The notes beneath the pieces are model-generated. The model searched no databases and was not told the DNA's origin. It saw only the letters and a program-made list of their open reading frames with translations. From NCBI GenBank assembly GCA_036009105.1, contig DASYMJ010000141.1:1-17222 (forward strand): a stretch of 17,222 nucleotides of DNA, read 5' to 3'. The stretch's first letter is position 1. Every line of letters starts with the position of its first letter. The position numbers and the translations under genes were made by a program. Below are positions 5,971 through 13,151 of the stretch, in pieces. This DNA is from JAFAVZ01 sp036009105 (lineage in GTDB: Bacteria; Acidobacteriota; Thermoanaerobaculia; Gp7-AA8).

Positions 5971-8166
5971 CACCACCCGCCGCACCAGCCGCGCCACCAC
6001 CCTCCCGAAGCGGCCCACCGCATCGGAGAGATCGGCGTCGTCCACCAGCACGTGATCGGGGAAGCAGACTTCCTCCTCCTCCATCGGCTGCACCGCAACC
6101 TGCGCGCAGGCGATGCCGCCGGCCGTCAACTTCTTGACCAGCGCGCGCAGCGACTCCACGGAGCACTCCGTCGGCGAGCCGTCGCTGATCATCACCAGCA
6201 GGCGCGCCGAGCGGCGGCTGGCCATCGCCACCCGCGAGGCGTACAGCAGCGCGGCCGCGTCGTTGTTGCCGCCGTCCGGCTCGAGCTGCGCCACGGCGCA
6301 TTGGGAGGCGGTGCCGGCGTCGTAGATCACGTCGTCGGTGAAGCCGAAGAAGCGCGCGTCGATCCCCTGCAGCCCGCGCGCGGCCTCGGCGATCAGGGCC
6401 GCGAAGAGGCGCGCCCGCTCCATGCTCTCCCCCTGCGCCATCGAGCCGGAGCAGTCGATGACCACGCCCAGGAAGAGGTCGGCACGCTGGATGGTGCGGC
6501 GGGTCTTGAGCAGGCGCGGATCGCCGCCGATGATGGCCCGCTGCAGCGCGCCGCGGTCCACGGCCGAGCCGGCGCCGCGGCGGCGCAGCGTGACGCGGGA
6601 GAGGCCGAGCATCTGCAGGAAGCGCCGCAGACGCCGGCTCCATCCGGCCACGCCTTTGGCCAGCTCCCGGTATTCGTGCGCCTGAAACGGCAGGGTGATG
6701 ACTTCCGTGATCTCCTCGAAGTCCGTCCCCTCGGCGCGGTTGATCACCGGCGCGGTCGCGCTTTGCTCCTCCGCGCGCGGCGGACGCGGCCCCTGCCGGA
6801 TCGACTCGATCTCGTCGTCGAGGTCGCGGTCGGAGATGCCGGGCAGCCTCTCCGCCAGCTCGTTCGCATCGGCCGCCGTCGCGCCGTGCAGGCCCACCGT
6901 ATCGGCAAGGCCGGCCTCGTCGCCGAAGATGCGCTTCAACTCGCGCGCGATTTCCAGCAACTCGTCCGGCCGCGCCTCGCGGAAGCCCTTGCCGAACAGC
7001 GCCAGCGCCTCGGTCACTTTCGGATCGCCCGTGCGGTTGCCGAGGCCCATGCGCAGCGCGCGGATGAAGCGGGAGAAGCTCGAGCCGTGCGCTTCCAGCT
7101 CGCGCAGCAGGCGGCCCGAGTTGATGGCGACTCTATTGCGGTCGCGCGCCGGCTCGAGGCCCGCCCGGACGAGCACGCGGAACGCGGCGCCGCCCAGCAG
7201 GGCGAGCAGCGCGGCGATGCCGAAGTCGCGGCTGGTGCGCTGGAAGGCCCACGCGGCGAGGATCTTCAGCGAGTCGCCCCACTCGGTGTCGATGGAGCGG
7301 AGGTTGCGCTCCAGGTGCTCGTCCTGCACGAGGTTGAGCAGCGAGCCGAGCTGCTCTTCAGCCGCTTCTTCGTTGACCTCCGCCCAGCCCGGGCCGGTGT
7401 TCCAGCGGTGATGTCCGATCTCGTGGAGGATGATCGCCTCCACGATGCGCCGCCCGTCCATCTCGCCGCGCAGCAGGGGCAGCGGGTTGAGGTGGATCAC
7501 CCGCCCGCCGAGGTGCGTCATCCCGATCTGCCCCTCGGAGGTGCCGTAGAGGCGGAAGCGGAACGTCTTGCCGGTCAGCTCCTGCCCCCGCTCGATGCCC
7601 CACGCGGCAATCTCGGCCAGGGTGCGGATGCTGCGCGCCCGGGAGAAGCGGTCGGGCTTGACCAGGGAAAGGGCGCGCTTGCGGTTGTCGCTGTCGACGC
7701 TGCCTTCGATGATGTCTTTGACGATGCGCGCCGCGGTCTCGCTGTCGAAGCTGCCGGTGTTGACCCGTTCGAGCAGATCGCGCTCCAGGCGCGCGTCGCC
7801 GGACAGGAGGATGCTTTCCAGATCGTCGGCGATGACCCGCGCCGGCTCTTCCTTCTGCGCGACTGCGGTCACCGTCGGCGTCATCGTCTTGGGCGTCTCC
7901 TCGCGCATCCGCGCCAGCAACGCCATCACCGCGGCGCCGTCCTGCTCCTCCAGCTGCTCGATCGCCTCCTCCACTTCCGCGGTCGGCACCTCGCGCAACA
8001 GCACCTCCATCATCGCGGCCGAGGGCGGGGTGTCTTCGCCTGCCGCGCGCCGCGCGTTGCGCGCCACCGCCCGCACGAGCAGGGCCAGGCGCGACGCTTC
8101 GAGCGTCTCGCCGCCGCCCGGACGCAGCGTGCGCGCGATGCGGCGGAGGAGGGAGCGGAGGGTCAT
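5965..8166 (-). CDS. VWA-domain protein with zincin-like HEIGH motif (CobT-like architecture)
   Basis: Predicted cytoplasmic protein of 733 residues. Residues 240-260 contain AIILHEIGHHRW (H248, E249, H252), a zinc-metallopeptidase type HExxH. About 30 residues later LLNLVQDEHLERNL (275-289) may supply the third metal ligand, as the ED.R.E helix does in related VWA-associated peptidase-like domains. Residues 450-480 are a charged linker. Residues 500-560 resemble the segment that precedes the VWA domain in CobT. The C-terminal VWA domain has a full metal-ion-dependent adhesion site: DCSGS (571-575), T610 in GFTDD and D662 in ISDGSPTE. VWA proteins of this type usually bind a MoxR ATPase ring, and one lies in the convergent unit. 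The ATG at 8166 has a CATAAT hexamer 8 bases upstream. Peptidase activity is an inference from the motif. Confidence 0.87.
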   Translation of the reverse strand: MTLRSLLRRIARTLRPGGGETLEASRLALLVRAVARNARRAAGEDTPPSAAMMEVLLREVPTAEVEEAIEQLEEQDGAAVMALLARMREETPKTMTPTVTAVAQKEEPARVIADDLESILLSGDARLERDLLERVNTGSFDSETAARIVKDIIEGSVDSDNRKRALSLVKPDRFSRARSIRTLAEIAAWGIERGQELTGKTFRFRLYGTSEGQIGMTHLGGRVIHLNPLPLLRGEMDGRRIVEAIILHEIGHHRWNTGPGWAEVNEEAAEEQLGSLLNLVQDEHLERNLRSIDTEWGDSLKILAAWAFQRTSRDFGIAALLALLGGAAFRVLVRAGLEPARDRNRVAINSGRLLRELEAHGSSFSRFIRALRMGLGNRTGDPKVTEALALFGKGFREARPDELLEIARELKRIFGDEAGLADTVGLHGATAADANELAERLPGISDRDLDDEIESIRQGPRPPRAEEQSATAPVINRAEGTDFEEITEVITLPFQAHEYRELAKGVAGWSRRLRRFLQMLGLSRVTLRRRGAGSAVDRGALQRAIIGGDPRLLKTRRTIQRADLFLGVVIDCSGSMAQGESMERARLFAALIAEAARGLQGIDARFFGFTDDVIYDAGTASQCAVAQLEPDGGNNDAAALLYASRVAMASRRSARLLVMISDGSPTECSVESLRALVKKLTAGGIACAQVAVQPMEEEEVCFPDHVLVDDADLSDAVGRFGRVVARLVRRVVS

Positions 8167-8174
8167 CGGTCGGG

Positions 8175-8180
8175 ATTATG
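8175..8180 (-). promoter_or_regulatory. Candidate -10 element of the VWA gene (leaderless layout)
   Basis: On the minus strand CATAAT (5 of 6 to TATAAT) ends 8 bases before the ATG at 8166. This predicts a leaderless or nearly leaderless message. A purine stretch (GAGGAG) lies upstream of the hexamer, too far for a ribosome site. No good -35 is visible. Confidence 0.45.
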
Positions 8181-8326
8181 CATGCTCCTCCGCCGACGCC
8201 GCCCTCCCGCCCGACGCCGTCGCCCGCTCCCTCTCCGATCCTCGTTACTTGGCCATACGAGGGTGTTCGAGGAGCTGGCGCGGCGGGCGGTGGGGTGGGG
8301 CGGCGGTAGGGACGGGCGCGCTGTGC

Positions 8327-8332
8327 CACAAT
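8327..8332 (+). promoter_or_regulatory. Possible -10 element of the two-component operon
   Basis: CACAAT lies 15 bases before the ATG at 8348 in the 181-base divergent region between the VWA and response regulator genes. It would give a leader of under 10 bases. There is no clear -35 and no strong Shine-Dalgarno sequence. Confidence 0.3.
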
Positions 8333-8347
8333 CACCGCGGGTGACCG

Positions 8348-9028
8348 ATGCGCGTGCTCATCGTGGAAGACGACCTCGTGCTGCGGAGCGGTCTGGTCGA
8401 CCTGCTCGGTGCGGCCGGGCATGCCATCGAAGCGGCGGGCGACGGCGCGACCGGATTGCAGCGCGCCACGGAGGAGGGGTTCGACCTGCTCCTGCTCGAC
8501 CTGACCTTGCCGCGGCTGGACGGCATCGAGCTGTGCCGGCGCGTGCGGATGGCGCGGCCGTCGCTGCCCATCCTCGTCCTCACCGCGCGCGGTTCGGAAG
8601 ATGAAAAAGTGCGCGGATTGGAGGCGGGGGCGGACGACTACGTCACCAAGCCGTTCGGCGCGCGGGAGCTGCTGGCGCGCGTCGAGGCGCTCGCGCGGCG
8701 CAGCGCGGCGATGCCGCGGGAAGCGGAAGTATTGGAGCTGCACGGCTGCCGCATCGACCTGGGCCTGCTCCAGGCGCGGCGCAACGGCGAGCCGCTCCCC
8801 CTCACCCCGCGCGAGGCCGGCATCCTGCGCTGGCTGTATCGCCATCGCGGCCGCGCCGTCCCGCGGCACGAGCTCCTGGGGCAGGTGTGGGGAGCGAACG
8901 AGGAGCTGGAGACGCGCACCGTCGACATGACCATCGCCAACCTGCGGCAGAAGATCGAAGCCGATCCGGCGGCGCCGCGCATCATCGTCACGGTCAAGGG
9001 CGCGGGTTACGCGTGGGGGGAGCGGTGA
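8348..9028 (+). CDS. OmpR/PhoB-family response regulator
   Basis: Cytoplasmic transcription factor of 226 residues that should be phosphorylated by the kinase encoded next to it. The receiver domain (1-118) has the acidic pair at positions 8-9 (VEDD), the phospho-acceptor D51 (LLLLDLTLP), T79 (VLTA) and K101 (TKPF). The C-terminal winged helix (about 128-224) has the OmpR-type recognition region RTVDMTIANLRQKIE and the final VKGAGYAW hairpin. All active-site residues are present and the length is standard. Its TGA overlaps the GTG of the kinase gene by 4 bases, so the pair is translationally coupled. It is transcribed divergently from the VWA gene. Target genes are unknown; the secreted-protein genes downstream are the nearest candidates. 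Confidence 0.96.
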   Translation: MRVLIVEDDLVLRSGLVDLLGAAGHAIEAAGDGATGLQRATEEGFDLLLLDLTLPRLDGIELCRRVRMARPSLPILVLTARGSEDEKVRGLEAGADDYVTKPFGARELLARVEALARRSAAMPREAEVLELHGCRIDLGLLQARRNGEPLPLTPREAGILRWLYRHRGRAVPRHELLGQVWGANEELETRTVDMTIANLRQKIEADPAAPRIIVTVKGAGYAWGER

Positions 9029-10905
9029 AGCGCGCGCTGCTCGTGGTCGCGCTGCTGCTCGTCGCGGCCGGACTGCCGTGCGCGGCGTGGTTCGTGGCCG
9101 GCTCGCGGGAGGCGGAGCGGGAGTCGCAGCGGGTGGTGAACGAGTCGCGGGACGAGGCGCGGCTCGCGGCACGGGCCATGGCCGGCCAGCTCGGCGCGCG
9201 GCTGGAGAAGATTCGCGCCTCCGAGTCGCAGCGGCCGTACTTTCATTACCAGAACCTCTTCCACGATCCGCGCGGCGCGAGCCAGGGGTTGTCCGTCGTG
9301 CCCTCGCCGCTGGCCGGCGGGCCGACCGAGCCGCTGATCCTCACCCACTTTCAGGTGGACCGGAAAGGCCGGGTCACGCTGCCGACCCTGAATGATGACG
9401 TGCGCGAATTGAACACCGCGAACGTGGCGCGGGAGCGGGCGATGCAGCAGACGCTCGGCGCCGCGGCGCCGGAGGTCCTGCGCGATGGCGGCGCCGCTCT
9501 CGTTTCGCTCGAGGCGGAGGTCGGCGCGCGGCGGAAGCGGCGCGAGGCGAAGCTGCGGAAAGAGGAACAGCGGCTGGCGCGGGCGGCGGCGCCGATTACG
9601 CCGCAGCCGCAGCCGCGGCCGCAGCCAGTGCAGGTTGCGGCAACGCCCGCGCCGGCGACGGAGAACTACAACATCGTCGCTCCCGGCACGAACATGACCC
9701 AGTCGGTCAACGTGCAGCGGCTCGATCCGATCGTCTTCGCCCAGAACGCGCAATCGAACATCGTCTATCAGGAGCTGAAGGCACCGGCGCCAAGCGCGAA
9801 GCCGAACCCCAGGCCGAAGCTGCCGCCGCGCCGCGCGCCGGAAGTGGAAGTGGCCACGAGCGATTTCTCGTGGAGCAGCATCGAGATTGCTGGCCACCGC
9901 TCGCTCACCGCGCTGCGGCCGGTGGTGACCCCGGAAGGCGCGGCCATCCAGGGCTTCCTCGTCTCGCAAAGCGCCTTGCAGGATGCGATCAAGAGCGCCG
10001 GCCCGACCGCTGCCTGTCTCCAACTGACGCAGAAAGGCGGCATCCCCATCGGGAGCAGCGGCTGGTCCATCGCCATCGACGAACGTGCCGCGAGCGCGCC
10101 CGCCATCGAAAGGGCGGAAGAGATCCGCCGCACGTTCCGGCAGACGTTCTTCGCCGGCCTCGGCGCGGCGAGCCTGGCCCTCATCGCCGTGGCGGTGCTG
10201 GTGTGGCGCACCGAAAAGCTGGCCCGCGAGCGCGCGCAATTCGCGGCGGCCGCCGCGCACGAGCTGCGCACGCCGCTGGCCGGCCTGCGCCTGTACGGCG
10301 ACATGCTCGCCCACCAGCTGGGCGATCCCGACCGCTCCCGCCTCTACGCCCGGCAGGTGGCGCAGGAAGCGGACCGCCTCGGCCGCGTGGTGACGAACAT
10401 GCTGGAGTTCACCCGCCTGGAGCGCGGCGGCCTCTCCATCCGCGCCGCGGAAGGCAACCTGGGCGAAGCGGTGAGGGAGTGCATCGAGCAGCTGCGGCCC
10501 GCGCTCGAAGCGGCCGGCTGCCTGGTCAATTTGCAGGTCGCCGACGACCTGCCGCCCATCGCCTTCGATCGCGACGCGGTGCATCAGATCGTGCAGAACC
10601 TGCTCGACAACGCGGAGAAGTACTCGCGGCCCAGCAGCGAGCGGACCATCGAGGTGGAGGTGGCGCGCTTCGAGGGCGGCGCGGCGGTGACGGTGAGCGA
10701 CCGCGGCGTCGGCATCGACGCGCGCGTGGCGCGGCATCTCTTCCTCCCCTTCGCGCGCGGCGGCGGCCACGCGCCGGCCGGCCTCGGCCTGGGCCTGGTG
10801 CTGGTCAAGGCGCTGACCCAGGCGCATGGCGGCAAGGTCAGCTGGGCCGCGCGCAGCGGCGGCGGCACCACCTTCCGCGTCGTCCTCCCTTTTTACACAC
10901 CTTAG
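9025..10905 (+). CDS. Sensor histidine kinase with an unusual long extracytoplasmic domain
   Basis: Inner-membrane kinase of 626 residues. The GTG start at 9025 is chosen because it overlaps the regulator stop (GTGA), follows GGGGAG, and begins directly with a membrane helix (2-25). A second membrane helix lies at about 375-394. The intervening 350 residues should be outside the cytoplasm and include a very basic coiled stretch (RRKRREAKLRKEEQRL, 169-184), a Gln/Pro-rich linker (PQPQPRPQPVQ) and a second Pro-rich segment near 254-272. The cytoplasmic part has the H-box AAHELRTPL (H412), N-box QNLLDNAEKYS (524-534), G1 box DRGVGI (559-564), F-box LFLPFAR and G2 box GLGLGL (586-591). There is no HAMP or PAS domain: the second helix leads almost directly into the H-box. 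It is the cognate kinase of the adjacent OmpR-type regulator; the signal is unknown. Confidence 0.94.
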   Translation: MKRALLVVALLLVAAGLPCAAWFVAGSREAERESQRVVNESRDEARLAARAMAGQLGARLEKIRASESQRPYFHYQNLFHDPRGASQGLSVVPSPLAGGPTEPLILTHFQVDRKGRVTLPTLNDDVRELNTANVARERAMQQTLGAAAPEVLRDGGAALVSLEAEVGARRKRREAKLRKEEQRLARAAAPITPQPQPRPQPVQVAATPAPATENYNIVAPGTNMTQSVNVQRLDPIVFAQNAQSNIVYQELKAPAPSAKPNPRPKLPPRRAPEVEVATSDFSWSSIEIAGHRSLTALRPVVTPEGAAIQGFLVSQSALQDAIKSAGPTAACLQLTQKGGIPIGSSGWSIAIDERAASAPAIERAEEIRRTFRQTFFAGLGAASLALIAVAVLVWRTEKLARERAQFAAAAAHELRTPLAGLRLYGDMLAHQLGDPDRSRLYARQVAQEADRLGRVVTNMLEFTRLERGGLSIRAAEGNLGEAVRECIEQLRPALEAAGCLVNLQVADDLPPIAFDRDAVHQIVQNLLDNAEKYSRPSSERTIEVEVARFEGGAAVTVSDRGVGIDARVARHLFLPFARGGGHAPAGLGLGLVLVKALTQAHGGKVSWAARSGGGTTFRVVLPFYTP

Positions 10906-10906
10906 A

Positions 10907-10940
10907 CGGACAACCCGGCGCCTCGCACCGACCTTGTCCG
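10907..10940 (+). promoter_or_regulatory. Hairpin adjoining the ribosome site of the next gene
   Basis: CGGACAA (10907-10913) is perfectly complementary to TTGTCCG (10934-10940), enclosing 20 bases. The 3' arm runs into the strong ribosome site GGAGGAGG (10940-10947) of the gene at 10955. It could attenuate or insulate expression between the kinase gene and its neighbour. There is no T-tract, so it is not a clear terminator. Confidence 0.35.
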
Positions 10941-10954
10941 GAGGAGGTGTTGTC

Positions 10955-12139
10955 ATGAAACGACTGCTGCTGCTTTCCACCCTGGTTGCCACCCTGGCCA
11001 CCGCGTCCCCCCGCCCGCCCGCCGAGCGCGCGCTGTCGAAGCATCCCTCCATCGCCAACCCGGCCATCGCCGAGCTGCGCGCGCAGGGACAGGCCGGCGT
11101 CGATGCGCTGGCCCTCGCCGCGTCGAAGCTCACCGGTCGCGAGGAGAGGGAACGCGCGCGGCTCGCGCTCGATCGCGTCTGCCGCCAGCGCGACTGCTAC
11201 GCCTCCCGCCTCTACTGGTTCACCGACCTCGGCGCCGCGAAGGCGGAGGCCAAGAAGCTCGGCAAGCCGATCCTCTCGCTGCGCCTGCTGGGCAATCTCG
11301 ATGATGACCTCAGCTGCGCGAACAGCCGCTTCTTCCGCACCACCCTCTACTCCGATCCGAAGATCGCCGCGGCCATGCGCGAGCACTTCGTCCTGCACTG
11401 GTCGTCCGAGCGGCCGGTGCCGCAAGTGACGATCGACTTCGGCGACGGGCGCAAGCTGCGCCAGACCATCACCGGCAACAGCGTGCACTACCTGCTCGAT
11501 GCGGACGGCCGCCCGCTCGACGCCCTGCCCGGCCTCTACTCGCCGGAGAGGTTCCTGATCGGGCTGAACGAGCTGGCCAGCGTCGCCCTGCGGCGCGATG
11601 CGGAGACGCTGCGGGCCTATCACGAGCAGGCGCTTCAGAACGCGTACTCGGAGCTGAGCGCGGAGTTCGCGCCGCCCCCGCCGCCGCCCGCGCCGGCCGC
11701 CGTGGACGAGCCGGTGAAAATCGAAGCGACGCTCCGGTACGCCGCGATCCTCGCCGCCCCCGTCGCGTCGACCAAGATGTCCCTCGAGACGCCGCTGCTG
11801 GCCAGCCTCGGGCAGACCATTCCCGACGCGCGATGGAAGGATCTCGCCGCGAAGCACGCGCCGGAGGTCCGCTTCGCCCCCGAATCGATCGCGCTGATGA
11901 AGGAAAAGTACGGCGCCACCGATGCCATGCTCGTCGCCCTGCAGCGTTCCGTGGCGGAAGACACGCTGCGCAACGAGTACGATCTGCATGCGCGCATCCA
12001 TCAGTGGTTCGCGGTGGCGACGAGGATGACCTTCCACTCGCTGAACAAGAGCGTGTACGCGCAGCTGTTCCTCACCCCGCGCACCGATCCGTGGCTCGGC
12101 CTGCAGCCGAACGCGTTCTCGGCCATCGCCGCGAAGTAG
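10955..12139 (+). CDS. Secreted thioredoxin-fold protein lacking CxxC (LSCANSRFF type)
   Basis: Exported protein of 394 residues with a short signal peptide (MKRLLLLSTLVATLATA, cleavage near 17-18). The start follows GGAGGAGG with 7-base spacing. Residues 88-205 look like a thioredoxin-like domain: a helix AAKAEAKKLGKPILSLRLLG, then LDDDLSCANSRFFRTTLYSD, REHFVLHW, and VHYLLDADGRPLDALPG. The usual CxxC is replaced by a single cysteine (C121). I recall proteins with this LSCANSRFF...TIDFGDGR pattern from Planctomycetes- and Acidobacteria-type genomes, mostly without a known role. A run of prolines (240-248) separates it from a helical C-terminal half (250-394) that I do not recognise. C76 and C81 could form a disulfide. 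It lies 49 bases after the kinase gene and may be co-transcribed with it. Confidence 0.75.
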   Translation: MKRLLLLSTLVATLATASPRPPAERALSKHPSIANPAIAELRAQGQAGVDALALAASKLTGREERERARLALDRVCRQRDCYASRLYWFTDLGAAKAEAKKLGKPILSLRLLGNLDDDLSCANSRFFRTTLYSDPKIAAAMREHFVLHWSSERPVPQVTIDFGDGRKLRQTITGNSVHYLLDADGRPLDALPGLYSPERFLIGLNELASVALRRDAETLRAYHEQALQNAYSELSAEFAPPPPPPAPAAVDEPVKIEATLRYAAILAAPVASTKMSLETPLLASLGQTIPDARWKDLAAKHAPEVRFAPESIALMKEKYGATDAMLVALQRSVAEDTLRNEYDLHARIHQWFAVATRMTFHSLNKSVYAQLFLTPRTDPWLGLQPNAFSAIAAK

Positions 12140-12151
12140 CCTCCGCGGGGG

Positions 12152-12217
12152 GTCGGTTGTCGGTGGAGACGGAACCTGGGCGGGTGATCCTTCGTCTATC
12201 TACCGACAACCGACAAC
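12152..12217. repeat. Inverted heptad repeat (ACYGACA family), copy 2
   Basis: Bases 12152-12164 and 12202-12214 are perfect 13-bp inverted repeats (GTCGGTTGTCGGT / ACCGACAACCGAC) enclosing 37 bases, inside which GGAGACGGA and a TTCGTCT segment pair imperfectly. Each arm is made of the same 7-base unit as the element at 2673-2731. It fills the gap between the two thioredoxin-fold genes and ends 16 bases before the next ATG. Confidence 0.75.
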
Positions 12218-12233
12218 TGCTTCCGAGGTGGCC

Positions 12234-13115
12234 ATGCGACGTCTGCTCCTGCTCCTGTCCCTCGTCATCGTCCTCCCTCTCCATGCCGCCGATCTGGTGC
12301 GCGGCGTCCGCTCCAAGATCTCGGCGGGCGATCTCGCCACCGGCATTGCCCAGGCCGAGGATTACAAGCGCGCCGCCGGCGTCGATGCCGAATATCTCGA
12401 CGCCATCGGCTGGCTGGCCCGCGGGGCGCAGCTCCTCGGGCAGCCGGAGCGGGCCCGGATGTACATCGCCGAGCTGCGGCGCGAGCTGCCGGAGGAGAAG
12501 GCGGGCTTCATCACGCCGTACGGCGCGGCGATCGAGGTGGAGGGGCGCCTGCTCGCGGCCACGGACGGGCGCGGCGCGGCGATCCGCTACTTCGAAGAGC
12601 AGCTCGCGCGAGCCAAGGCGCCCGAGCTGCGCTCGCGCATCAGCAAGAACATCAACATGCTCGCCCTGGAAGGGCAGCCGGCGCCGGCGGTGGAGACCAT
12701 ATCGCTCTCCTCCATGCGCGGCAAGCCGGTGCTGCTCTTCTTCTTTGCCGAGGGTTGCGGGGACTGCAAGGGGCAGGCGCCTTCGCTGGGGCGGGTGTGG
12801 GAGAAGTATCGCGGGCGGGTGGGGCTGGTCGCCGTGACGCGGTTGTACGGCGGGCCGTCCGACAAGCCGCTCACGCCGGCCGAGGAGAAGGCGCAGATCG
12901 AGAAGGTGTGGAAGGAGACGTACGCGCCGATGGCGGACGTGCCGGTCGTGGTCAGCACCGAGTCGATGGTGCGCTGGGGCGCCTCCGCGACGCCGACCTT
13001 CGCGCTGCTCGACCGCCGCGGCATCGTCCGCCTCTACACCCCCACGCGCCTCTCCGAGGCGGAGCTCTCCCGCCGCATCGACGAGCTGCTGGCCGAGGTC
13101 GTACCGGGAACGTAA
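12234..13115 (+). CDS. Secreted TlpA/redoxin-like thioredoxin
   Basis: Exported thiol-disulfide protein of 293 residues. The signal peptide is MRRLLLLLSLVIVLPLHA. Residues 25-145 are helical and resemble tetratricopeptide-type repeats (AIGWLARGAQLLGQPERARMY). Residues 148-290 form a TlpA/AhpC-type thioredoxin domain: KPVLLFFFAEGCGDCKGQAP with the active site C175-G-D-C178, then VAVTRLYGG, and the cis-proline loop ASATPTFALLD (P254). An insertion with charged helices (209-232) is typical of TlpA-like folds. The ATG at 12234 is preferred over the in-frame GTG at 12228 because GAGG at 12225-12228 gives normal spacing to the ATG. It probably acts on disulfides in the periplasm; substrates are unknown. 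It is preceded by a heptad inverted repeat. Confidence 0.88.
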   Translation: MRRLLLLLSLVIVLPLHAADLVRGVRSKISAGDLATGIAQAEDYKRAAGVDAEYLDAIGWLARGAQLLGQPERARMYIAELRRELPEEKAGFITPYGAAIEVEGRLLAATDGRGAAIRYFEEQLARAKAPELRSRISKNINMLALEGQPAPAVETISLSSMRGKPVLLFFFAEGCGDCKGQAPSLGRVWEKYRGRVGLVAVTRLYGGPSDKPLTPAEEKAQIEKVWKETYAPMADVPVVVSTESMVRWGASATPTFALLDRRGIVRLYTPTRLSEAELSRRIDELLAEVVPGT

Positions 13116-13138
13116 CGGCATCGCCCTGCCCGCGGACC

Positions 13139-13144
13139 TATCGT
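13139..13144 (+). promoter_or_regulatory. Possible -10 element (leaderless layout)
   Basis: TATCGT (4 of 6 to TATAAT) ends 7 bases before the ATG at 13152, and no Shine-Dalgarno sequence precedes that ATG. The match is weak and supported mainly by the same spacing at 2756, 8175 and 14626. Confidence 0.3.
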
Positions 13145-13151
13145 CTCATGC

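Noticed and set aside
2769..8166. Cobaltochelatase (CobS/CobT) operon
   Set aside because: Architecture is reminiscent, but there is no CobN and no cobalamin gene, and the VWA protein has a HEIGH motif and a different N-terminal half.
6052..8604. 850-codon open frame on the plus strand opposite the VWA gene
   Set aside because: Low-complexity Arg/Ala/His-rich translation, while the opposite strand has HEIGH and a complete VWA metal site.
8887..9024. Upstream extension of the kinase gene from an earlier ATG
   Set aside because: The extension is the regulator's wing read in another frame. GTG at 9025 has a ribosome site, a 4-base overlap and a membrane helix directly after it.
9007..11133. 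708-codon minus-strand open frame opposite the kinase gene
   Set aside because: The kinase H, N, G1 and G2 boxes are intact on the plus strand; the antisense translation has no recognisable domain.
12228..12233. GTG start for the TlpA-like gene
   Set aside because: It lies within the GAGG-GTG ribosome site; the ATG at 12234 has proper spacing and gives a clean signal peptide.
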